Of a DNA stretch of 64,000 nucleotides, positions 34,872 through 41,673 are shown piece by piece. This stretch comes from Streptomyces sp. H27-H5 (GTDB taxonomy: Bacteria > Actinomycetota > Actinomycetes > Streptomycetales > Streptomycetaceae), in the NCBI RefSeq assembly GCF_026627505.1, contig NZ_JAPNLK010000009.1, forward strand, positions 1 through 64,000, in the 5' to 3' direction. The notes under the pieces are model-generated. The model ran no database searches. It was not told where the DNA came from and saw only the letters and a program-made list of their open reading frames with translations. A program made the translations under genes and the position numbers. Within the stretch, counting starts at the first letter, position 1. The number at the start of each line of letters is the position of its first letter.

Positions 34872-35275
34872 TCAGCCGGGGAGGAGCCCCACCAGCGCGT
34901 CCCGCAGGGCCGAGTGCCTGACGGTCATGAAGCGGTGCAGGGTCCGGGAGGCGAGGGCGACGCGCTGGGCGCTGCGGCGGCGCTCGGTGTCGTGGGCGCG
35001 TGAAGAAGCGGCCGTCGCCCCAGGTCTCGCCGTACGTCCCGGTCTCGAAGCCGGCGATGCCGATCCAGGCCGCGGTGGCGAGGGAGCGCAGGGAGCGCAC
35101 CCGGCTGCCGGTGCCGAAGCGGGTGGTGCGGACGACGCTGTGGATGCCGTCGGCGCCGACGACGAGGTCGGCGTCGAGCGTGGCCGGGTCGACGAGCCGG
35201 GTGCCGGACGCGATCTCCGTGTCGCCGAGTCGGAGCAGTTCGGCGTGGAGGGCGTCGAGGAGGTGGGGCCGGGCA
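34872..35275 (-). pseudogene. Truncated FAD-dependent monooxygenase, internally deleted
   Basis: In one frame (about 35275 to 34995) the sequence reads LLDALHAELLRLGDTEIASG, LVVGADGIHSVVR and GETWGDGRFF, the second half of a flavin monooxygenase FAD domain. The frame then ends in nonsense and resumes in another frame as AQRVALASRTLHRFMTVRHS to LRDALVGLLPG and TGA at 34872, the family's C-terminus. The first 110 or so residues with the GxGxxG motif are missing, and about 100 residues in the middle are missing too. It is a decayed gene that cannot make active enzyme. Its missing 5' end abuts a truncated TetR gene facing the other way. Confidence 0.8.
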
Positions 35276-35751
35276 CGACCAAGAACTACTTCCCGTCCCG
35301 CGACGCGCTCCTGCGCGGCGTGGCCGCACACTGCCTGGAGCAGTACCGGAGCCGCTCGGCCGCCCTCGCCGGCGCCGTGCCCCCGGTCGACCGGGCCGGG
35401 CTCGCGGGGTTCCTCGCCGCCCTGCTGCGGGACGTGGCCGGTCCCGGACGGGCCCGCGTCCTGGCCTACCCGGAGCTCCAGGTCGAGGCCGCCCGGCGGC
35501 CCTGGCCGGCCGCGCTGCCGGCCCCGATCGGCGCCTCGGACTTCGCGGCGCACGGGCACCTGCTCGGCGCCGCCGGACTGCCGGGCGGGCCGGGGCGGGC
35601 CCGCGCCCTGACCCTCGCCCTGCACGGGTCGATCCCACACCTCCTCGCCGGGGCCCCGAACCCCCTGGCCGCCGCCGGACTCGACGACCTGGAGGGTTTC
35701 ACCCGCGGCCTGCTGGACAGCATCTGCCCCGACGAACAGGAGGCCCCGTGA
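35268..35751 (+). pseudogene. Truncated TetR-family regulator
   Basis: The frame begins abruptly with GTTKNYFPSRDALLRGVAAH, which is the end of a TetR DNA-binding domain (usual GTLYNYFPSRDALL), and continues as a normal ligand-binding domain to TGA at 35751. The first 35-40 residues of the helix-turn-helix are absent, and upstream in-frame sequence belongs to the monooxygenase remnant. It probably regulated that gene before a deletion removed both 5' ends. Its stop overlaps the GTG of the next gene by four bases, so the gene body may still be translated only if transcription arrives from upstream. Confidence 0.8.
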
Positions 35752-36722
35752 CCGATCGGCTCGATCGTGCGGTGGGAGCGGTGCTGGGCTCGGCCGCGGG
35801 AGACGCGCTCGGCGCGCCCTTCGAGTTCGGCCCCGCCGGCGAACTGGCGGCGCGCGGGAGGGAGATGGTCGGAGGCGGCGGCTGGGATCCGGGCGAGGCG
35901 ACCGACGACACGCAGATGGCGGTGCTGGTCGGCGAGTCCCTGTTGGAACACGGCGGACTCGAACTCCCCGACGTGTTCGCGAGGTTCCGGCGCTGGGCGG
36001 CCGGGCGGCCCAAGGACATCGGGCTCCAGACGGAGGACGTGCTGACGAACGGCGAATCGTGGGACCTGGCCGCCGCCCTGCACTTCCAGGTCAACTCCCG
36101 CGCGGCGGGCAACGGTTCACTGATACGCGCGGCCACCGCGGCGGTGTACTTCGCGGCCGCCGGGCGGGAGACCACCATGGACGCGGCCCGACGGATCGCG
36201 GCCCTCACGCACGGCGACCGCGCCGCCTGGGAGGGCACCGCCGTCCTGCACGAGCTCGTACGGGTGGCCCTCGACGGGGCCGATCCGCTGGCCGCGCTGC
36301 CCGCGACCCTCGACGCGGTGCACCCGGACCACCGTGAACGCTACGGGCGCGTACTCGCCCCCGACTGGCACCCGGACCTGGCCACCGAGTTCAACGGGGC
36401 CGTGTGGCCCTGCCTCGGTTCGGCGGTGTGGGCGCTGCGGACCACCTCGGGGTTCCCCGAGGCCGTACGGGCCGCGGTGAACCTGGGCGGGGACACCGAC
36501 ACCGTCGCGGCGGTCACCGGAGCCCTGGCCGGAGCCCGCTACGGCCAGGGGGCGATCCCGGACGCGTGGACCGGTCCCCTGCACGTGCCGATGCCCGGCT
36601 ACGGGGACCGGACCCTCGACGCGGCCGGACTCCGGGACCTGGCCCGGCGACTGGCGGACGCCGGCCCGGGCGCCGAGGACCCCGACGTCGTCCCGCCGGC
36701 GACAGCGGGCCGGCCCCACTGA
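35748..36722 (+). CDS. ADP-ribosylglycohydrolase family protein
   Basis: 324 residues. Family motifs are all present: GSAAGDALGAPFE near the N-terminus, ATDDTQMAV (metal), GNGSLIRATAA in the middle and NLGGDTDTVAAVTGALAGARYG near the end, giving the two Mg-binding clusters. It removes ADP-ribose from modified proteins or hydrolyses related compounds. GTG 35748 has AGGAGG upstream within the TetR remnant. With the regulator's 5' end lost, its present promoter is not evident. Confidence 0.92.
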   Translation: MTDRLDRAVGAVLGSAAGDALGAPFEFGPAGELAARGREMVGGGGWDPGEATDDTQMAVLVGESLLEHGGLELPDVFARFRRWAAGRPKDIGLQTEDVLTNGESWDLAAALHFQVNSRAAGNGSLIRAATAAVYFAAAGRETTMDAARRIAALTHGDRAAWEGTAVLHELVRVALDGADPLAALPATLDAVHPDHRERYGRVLAPDWHPDLATEFNGAVWPCLGSAVWALRTTSGFPEAVRAAVNLGGDTDTVAAVTGALAGARYGQGAIPDAWTGPLHVPMPGYGDRTLDAAGLRDLARRLADAGPGAEDPDVVPPATAGRPH

Positions 36723-36762
36723 CCCTTGCGACCTTCGGGCCGCCCGCGCGGGCGGCCCGCGA

Positions 36763-37557
36763 TCACTGACCGACGGTCGCGCCCGACCCGGCGAACAGCC
36801 GACCCTCGGCGTAGCCGAGCACCTCGGCGGGCAGCTCCGAAGGGCGTCCGCTGAGCAGTACGGTCAGACCGCCCGTGCGCGGCAGACCCGGCTCGGGGCG
36901 GGCGCCGATGCGGCGCAGCGCCTGTCCGGCGACGGCCTCGGCGGACCCGTGGAAGACGAACCCGTTCCCGCCGGTGCGCTCGATCAGGGCGGCCCGGATG
37001 GGCGCCTCCACCAACTCGTAGTGCGTACAGCCGAGGACCACGTCCGTGACGTCGGCCGGGGTCAGCGCGGCGGCCGCGGCGACGGCGCGTACGACGGCCT
37101 CCTCGTCGGCGTACTGCACGGCGTCGGCCAGGCCGGGGCAGGGCACCTCGGTGACCGGGACACCGGCGGCGAACGCGCGGATCAGGTCGCGCTGGTACGG
37201 GCTGCCGGTGGTGGCGGGGGTGGCCCAGATGGCCACGCGACCGCCGGCGGAGGCGGCCGGCTTGATCGCGGGAACCGTGCCGATGACCGGGATCCCGGGC
37301 TCCAGCGCGGCCCGCAGGGCGGGCAGGCTGTGCACGGACGCGGTGTTGCAGGCCACGATCAGCGCGTCCGGCCGCAGCGCGGCGGCGGCCCGGGCCACGT
37401 CCAGGGCCCGCCCGGTGAGGTCGGCGGGGGTGCGCGGCCCCCACGGCATCCCGTCGGGGTCGGAGGAGAGCACCAGATCGGCGTCCGGCCGCAGCCGGCG
37501 CATCGCGGCGGCCGCCGCGAGGAGGCCGATTCCCGAGTCCATGAGCGCGATCTTCAC
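36763..37557 (-). CDS. Glutamate racemase-like protein
   Basis: 264 residues of the Asp/Glu racemase fold. The catalytic pair appears as CNTAS (first Cys) and GCTHYELVE (second Cys), with MDSGIG at the N-terminus carrying the substrate Asp. GIPVIGTVPAIKPA and VAIWATPATTGSPYQ are also family-like. It may be a second MurI supplying D-glutamate or a specialised racemase; sequence alone cannot tell. It is divergent from the glycosyltransferase gene, 212 bases away. Confidence 0.88.
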   Translation of the reverse strand: MKIALMDSGIGLLAAAAAMRRLRPDADLVLSSDPDGMPWGPRTPADLTGRALDVARAAAALRPDALIVACNTASVHSLPALRAALEPGIPVIGTVPAIKPAASAGGRVAIWATPATTGSPYQRDLIRAFAAGVPVTEVPCPGLADAVQYADEEAVVRAVAAAAALTPADVTDVVLGCTHYELVEAPIRAALIERTGGNGFVFHGSAEAVAGQALRRIGARPEPGLPRTGGLTVLLSGRPSELPAEVLGYAEGRLFAGSGATVGQ

Positions 37558-37769
37558 TTGGTCACCTTAATCGACGCCCCCCGCGAACCCGACCTCCACG
37601 CCCCACGACGCCCGGCCCGCACCCGCCACGACGGCCCGGCCCGGCACGGCCCCACACCGGCCCCCGCGCCCCGTCCGGGGCGGTGGGCCGCGGCCCCGGG
37701 CCCGTGTCCACCGGGTCGCCACGCCCCGAAGTGCGCGACACGACCCGCGGGTTTCGGCACACTGCGGCC

Positions 37770-38942
37770 ATGGGCCTCCTCCTGACCGCCGCGTACGTCT
37801 CCCTCGCCGCCTGGCTCTGGCTCACCCTCGCCCAGGGCATGTTCTGGCGCACCGACGTCCGGCTCCCCCGGCGCACCGACCCCGCGCACTGGCCGTCGGT
37901 CGCGATCGTCGTCCCGGCCCGGGACGAGGCGCGGGTGCTCCCCCGCAGCCTCCCCTCCCTGATCGCCCAGGACTATCCCGGCGCCGCCGAGATCTTCCTG
38001 GTCGACGACGGCAGCACGGACGGCACCGCCGACCTCGCCCGACGGCTGGCGGGCGAGCAGCCGGGGCTCCCGCTCACGATCGTCTCCCCCGGCGAACCCG
38101 AACCGGGGTGGACCGGCAAGCTGTGGGCCCTGCGCCACGGCATCGGCCAGGCCCGCACGGCCCGCACCGCCGAGCCGGACTACCTCCTGCTCACCGACGC
38201 CGACATCGCCCACGAGCCCGACAGCCTCCGCGAGCTCGTCGCCGCCGCGACCTCCGCGGACCTCGACCTGGTCTCGCAGATGGCCCGGCTGCGGGTGACG
38301 AGTCCGTGGGAACGCCTCGTCGTCCCCGCCTTCGTGTACTTCTTCGCGCAGCTCTACCCGTTCCGCCGGGTCAACCGCCCCGGCGCCCGGACCACCGCCG
38401 CCGCCGGGGGGTGCGTGCTGCTCCGGACCGCGACCGCCGTCCGCGCCGGCGTCCCCGACTCCATCCGGCAGGCCGTCATCGACGACGTGTCGCTCGCCCG
38501 CGCCGTGCGTGGCTGCGGCGGCAGGATCTGGTTGGGGCTGGCGGAGCGGGTGGACAGCGTGCGCCCGTACCCCGCGCTGGGCGACCTGTGGCGGATGGTC
38601 TCGCGCAGCGCGTACACCCAACTGCGGCACCAGCCGCTGCTGCTGGCCGGCGCGGTGGCGGGCCTGACCGTGGTCTACCTCGTCCCGCCCCTCGCCCTCG
38701 TCGTGGGCCTGGCCACCGCGCGGCCCGCCCCGGCATGGGCGGGCGGCCTCGCCTGGCTGCTGATGGCGGGCACCTACCTGCCCATGCTGCGCTACTACCG
38801 CCAGTCGGCGGCCTTGGCCCCGCTGCTTCCTTTCACGGCGCTGCTCTACCTCCTGATGACCGTGGACTCCGCCGTCCTGCACCACCGGGGTCGCGGGGCC
38901 GCCTGGAAGGGCCGCACCTACGCCCGTCCCACCGACGCCTGA
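37770..38942 (+). CDS. Family 2 glycosyltransferase, HpnB-like
   Basis: 390 residues. An N-terminal membrane anchor precedes a GT2 domain (about 45-280): VAIVVPARDEARVL, IFLVDDGSTDGTADLA and LLLTDADIAHEP (the metal DxD). Three or four C-terminal membrane segments follow. The stretch PGWTGKLWALRHGI is shared with the hopanoid-associated enzyme HpnB. A glycolipid or hopanoid substrate is likely, but no squalene-hopene genes are nearby, so it may act on another lipid. ATG 37770 begins the anchor. Confidence 0.82.
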   Translation: MGLLLTAAYVSLAAWLWLTLAQGMFWRTDVRLPRRTDPAHWPSVAIVVPARDEARVLPRSLPSLIAQDYPGAAEIFLVDDGSTDGTADLARRLAGEQPGLPLTIVSPGEPEPGWTGKLWALRHGIGQARTARTAEPDYLLLTDADIAHEPDSLRELVAAATSADLDLVSQMARLRVTSPWERLVVPAFVYFFAQLYPFRRVNRPGARTTAAAGGCVLLRTATAVRAGVPDSIRQAVIDDVSLARAVRGCGGRIWLGLAERVDSVRPYPALGDLWRMVSRSAYTQLRHQPLLLAGAVAGLTVVYLVPPLALVVGLATARPAPAWAGGLAWLLMAGTYLPMLRYYRQSAALAPLLPFTALLYLLMTVDSAVLHHRGRGAAWKGRTYARPTDA

Positions 38943-39102
38943 ACCGACCGGCCCCTCATCTGAAGCCGCGTCATCCGAGGTCATCGCGTTGTGACGGAAC
39001 GTCAGCACCACATGGGTGCAACGCACAACCGGTCGGCACGAGTAGGAGCAAGTCGGGGCGGAAGTGGTGAATCGTGCACGTGGACGTGAAGTGAAGCCTG
39101 TG

Positions 39103-39132
39103 GCTCTGACCTGCGAATATGCAGGTCAGAGC
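39103..39132. promoter_or_regulatory. Perfect 12+12 inverted repeat upstream of the DUF6643 gene
   Basis: Arms GCTCTGACCTGC (39103-39114) and GCAGGTCAGAGC (39121-39132) with the six-base spacer GAATAT. It lies 160 bases after the glycosyltransferase stop and about 45 bases before the -10 of the next gene. It could be an operator or a terminator. The right arm recurs at 23031-23042 and its core AGGTCAGAGC at 61534-61543. Confidence 0.8.
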
Positions 39133-39176
39133 GGTGTTGGCCACACCTCGCTATGGACCCGGTGAAGTCGTGGGCT

Positions 39177-39182
39177 TAACTT
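39177..39182 (+). promoter_or_regulatory. -10 hexamer of the leaderless DUF6643 gene
   Basis: TAACTT ends seven bases before ATG 39190, with no Shine-Dalgarno sequence. No consensus -35 is seen. Confidence 0.5.
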
Positions 39183-39189
39183 AGGTCCC

Positions 39190-39690
39190 ATGACCTCCCC
39201 CCGCTCCACTTATGGCGGCGGTTACTACTCCGCGCCCTCCTTCCCGGACACCCCCATCTACGACTCCCTCGTCGCCGAACGCGGCACCCCGCAGATCGCG
39301 CCGATCCGTGTCCCGGCCCAGTACGACTCCCCGAGTGCCGGTTATTCGAGCGGTGGGTACCTGCCGGCCCTCCCGTCCGCCCTGCCCGCCCTGCCGCCCG
39401 CACCGCAGCAGCAGGCTCCGGCGTACGGGTACCCGTACCAGCAGCAGTCCGCACCGCAGCAGATGCCCGTGCCGTTGCAGCAGGCGCCCGCGCCGTACAT
39501 CCCGCAGCAGCAGCCCGTCGCCTCCCGTCCGGTGTACGCGCAGCAGCAGCCGCAGCAGCCCCGTCCGGCCGCCGCGGGCACCGGGTACGAGGCCATGCGC
39601 CCGGCGGCCCCCAGGCCGATGCAGGCGCCCGTGCAGGCCACCTCGTACGAGGACCCGTACGGCCGCCAGTACCAGGGGCGCGGCTACTGA
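39190..39690 (+). CDS. Gln/Pro/Tyr-rich low-complexity protein (DUF6643 type)
   Basis: 166 residues, rich in Pro, Gln, Ala and Tyr with no predicted membrane segment. The N-terminus MTSPRSTYGGGYYSAP and the IYDSLVAERGTPQIAPIRVP stretch resemble the DUF6643 family of Streptomyces, and the rest is a disordered QQQ/PAP region ending YQGRGY. It is likely an intrinsically disordered protein; the role is unknown. The start is supported by the -10 hexamer seven bases upstream. Confidence 0.72.
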   Translation: MTSPRSTYGGGYYSAPSFPDTPIYDSLVAERGTPQIAPIRVPAQYDSPSAGYSSGGYLPALPSALPALPPAPQQQAPAYGYPYQQQSAPQQMPVPLQQAPAPYIPQQQPVASRPVYAQQQPQQPRPAAAGTGYEAMRPAAPRPMQAPVQATSYEDPYGRQYQGRGY

Positions 39691-39712
39691 CCGGTCCTCC
39701 CGGAGGTCGCGT

Positions 39713-39736
39713 GGTCAGCGCCGTACGGCGCTGACC
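39713..39736. promoter_or_regulatory. 24-base perfect palindrome upstream of the MOSC gene
   Basis: Arms GGTCAGCGCC and GGCGCTGACC meet at a GTAC centre. It begins 22 bases after the DUF6643 stop and ends 23 bases before the MOSC -10, covering the -35 region. It could terminate the upstream gene or be an operator for the MOSC gene. Confidence 0.75.
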
Positions 39737-39759
39737 TGGGGACGCGTGGGGGCGGCCGA

Positions 39760-39765
39760 TAAAAT
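39760..39765 (+). promoter_or_regulatory. -10 hexamer of the leaderless MOSC gene
   Basis: TAAAAT ends six bases before ATG 39772 and is the most AT-rich spot in the neighbourhood; no Shine-Dalgarno sequence follows. Confidence 0.5.
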
Positions 39766-39771
39766 GTCCTC

Positions 39772-40599
39772 ATGCCGGCCCTGTACGTCCGCTCGCTCCA
39801 CGTCCATCCCGTCAAGTCGGTGGCGGGGATTGCTCCCGACGAGGTGGCCGTGGAGCCCTGGGGTCTGTCCGCCGACCGCCGCTGGGCCGTGATCGACGTC
39901 GAGGGTTCGATCGTCACCCAACGGCAGCGGCCCCGACTGGCCTTGGCCTCGTCGCGCCCGCTCCCGGCCGGCCGGGTCGTGCTGTCGGCCCCCGGGATGG
40001 CGGACCTGACGGTGGAGGTGCCGGAGCCGGGGCCGCCGACGCCGGTCGTGCTGTTCGGCAAGAAGTTCGAGACGGTGCTCGCCGCGGAAGCGGCCGGCGA
40101 CTGGTTCAGTGCCTTCCTCGGGATGCCCGTCCGGCTGGTGCACCTCGACGACCCGGCCGTCCGACGCCCGGTGGACCCGGACCACGCGCTGCCCGGCGAG
40201 ACCGTGAGCCTGGCCGACGCCCATCCACTGCTGATCACCACCTCGGCTTCGCTGGACGCCCTGAACGAGCTGATCGCCCGCGGGGACCATCCCGAGGAGG
40301 GGCCGCTGCCGATGAACCGCTTCCGGCCGAGCCTCGTGGTGGCGGGTGCCGAGGCCTGGGCGGAGGACGGCTGGCGACGGATCGCCGTGGGTGACACCGC
40401 CGTGTTCCGGGGGGTGCGGGAATGCGGGCGGTGCATCGTCACGACCACCGACCAACGGACGGCGACGCGGGGCAAGGAGCCCCTCGCGACCCTGGCCCGC
40501 CACCGGCGGATCGGGAAGTCCCTCGCTTTCGGGCGGCAGGTGGCACCGGTGACACTGGGCACGGTGCGCGTGGGCGACGAGGTCCGCGTCCTGGAGTGA
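39772..40599 (+). CDS. MOSC-domain protein
   Basis: 275 residues. An N-terminal beta-barrel (LYVRSLHVHPVKSVAGIA, typical MOSC_N) and a MOSC domain (about 130-270) with RFRPSLVVAGAEAW and the conserved Cys in ECGRCIVTTTDQRT, the molybdenum-ligand position of mARC-like proteins. Such proteins reduce N-hydroxylated compounds or deliver sulfur to molybdenum cofactor. No b5 or ferredoxin domain is fused. It could use the molybdate imported by the modABC locus near 7 kb, though that is only a pathway link. Confidence 0.9.
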   Translation: MPALYVRSLHVHPVKSVAGIAPDEVAVEPWGLSADRRWAVIDVEGSIVTQRQRPRLALASSRPLPAGRVVLSAPGMADLTVEVPEPGPPTPVVLFGKKFETVLAAEAAGDWFSAFLGMPVRLVHLDDPAVRRPVDPDHALPGETVSLADAHPLLITTSASLDALNELIARGDHPEEGPLPMNRFRPSLVVAGAEAWAEDGWRRIAVGDTAVFRGVRECGRCIVTTTDQRTATRGKEPLATLARHRRIGKSLAFGRQVAPVTLGTVRVGDEVRVLE

Positions 40600-40909
40600 G
40601 CACGCCGACCACGACCGGGCCGGGGTGGTTGCGGCCGGGTGGTGGCGGCCGGGTGGTGGCGGCCGGGTGGTGGCGGCCGGGTGGTGGCGCCGGAGCAACA
40701 CCTTCGAGGGGCTCGACCCGCCCCCCGGAACCAACCGGCACCGCGGAGCCGTTGAATGACTCAGGACGGGTGACACCGGGTACGGCCGGGGCACGGGGGA
40801 CGTGCACCGGATCGGGTGGCCACCTGTCCGCGCGTCCCGGAATGCGCGTCCACCGGGCATGCGGGAGGCTCGGACGCGCAGACAGGCGGAGGCAAGGGGG
40901 TGCCGGACC
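40600..40909. other. 310-base gene-free stretch with tandem repeats
   Basis: It begins with the 14-base repeat array (40631-40686). The rest has no gene with good codon bias, no clear promoter and no terminator that I can see. Confidence 0.5.
40631..40686. repeat. Four tandem 14-base repeats
   Basis: Four identical copies of GCGGCCGGGTGGTG at 40631, 40645, 40659 and 40673, with a degenerate copy before them. The array begins 31 bases after the MOSC stop codon. Confidence 0.9.
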
Positions 40910-41524
40910 GTGCGGACAGCAATGGGTGTGTGGCGTTGGCGGCGCAATCCGCTGCGCCGACCCACCGATCTCTTCGAGGCGTGGGTGGCGTTCGCGGCCG
41001 TGGTCTGTGTCCTGGTGGTGGCTCCGGCCGTCGGCTGGGCCACGGGCCTCCAGGTGGACGGCACCCTTCAGCGGGCCGCCCGCGAACAGCGGCAGGAGCG
41101 GCAACTGGTGCCGGCGGTGGTGCTCCGGGCGGCTCCGGAGCCGCCCGCCCGGGCGGAGAGCGATGCAGCAGCAGCCGACCGGCAGACCCCGGCACGGACT
41201 CAGGTCGTGGCCTCGTGGATCGCGCCCGACGGCACCAGCCATCAGGGGACGGTGCCGGCCGCCGAGGAACCACCGCGCCCCGGCGACCGGTTCCGGATGT
41301 GGACCGACTCCGGGGGACGGCTGGTGGGCCGCCCGCTCGACCCGTCGGCGGCGTCCTTCCACGCCACGATGGCGGGGCTGGCCGCCGCCTCGGGCCTGGC
41401 CGTGCTGGTGGAGACGGTCCGGCGTCTGGTCGTACGCCGGCTCATGCATCGGCGGTACTCGTGTCTGGACCGCGCGTGGGCGGCGGCCGGCCCGGACTGG
41501 GGCCGGGCAGGTGCGGGCAGCTGA
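40910..41524 (+). CDS. Rv1733c-like two-helix membrane protein
   Basis: 204 residues. The N-terminus WRWRRNPLRRPTDLFEAWVAF leads into a membrane segment (VVCVLVVAPAVGWATG), an outer loop of about 100 residues (RTQVVASWIAPDG, then PGDRFRMWTDSGG), a second segment (MAGLAAASGLAVLVETV) and a basic tail ending RYSCLDRAWAAAGPDW. This is the layout of the Rv1733c family common in Streptomyces, of unknown function. GTG 40910 has AAGGGGG nine bases upstream; an ATG at 40922 is the alternative. Confidence 0.75.
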   Translation: MRTAMGVWRWRRNPLRRPTDLFEAWVAFAAVVCVLVVAPAVGWATGLQVDGTLQRAAREQRQERQLVPAVVLRAAPEPPARAESDAAAADRQTPARTQVVASWIAPDGTSHQGTVPAAEEPPRPGDRFRMWTDSGGRLVGRPLDPSAASFHATMAGLAAASGLAVLVETVRRLVVRRLMHRRYSCLDRAWAAAGPDWGRAGAGS

Positions 41525-41601
41525 CCTGGCAACTCACCGGCCCCGCGCGCGCTACGGTGGTCCGGGTGGTTCAGCCGCTCCAAACACTTCGATCTCTTTG
41601 A

Positions 41602-41633
41602 GCTGCCTCGGTGACGTCAGTCGCTTCGGCAGC
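41602..41633 (+). promoter_or_regulatory. Inverted repeat upstream of the beta-helix/AAA gene
   Basis: GCTGCC (41602-41607) and GGCAGC (41628-41633) flank a region with the TGACGTCA palindrome (41612-41619). It may fold as a leader hairpin 40 bases before the start codon or hold an operator. Confidence 0.4.
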
Positions 41634-41673
41634 GCGCATACCGCGAATACGAGGGTGGGGGCACGACAGCACC

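Noticed and set aside
37770..38942. Hopanoid biosynthesis cluster
   Set aside because: Only an HpnB-like glycosyltransferase is present; no squalene-hopene cyclase or squalene synthase genes are nearby.
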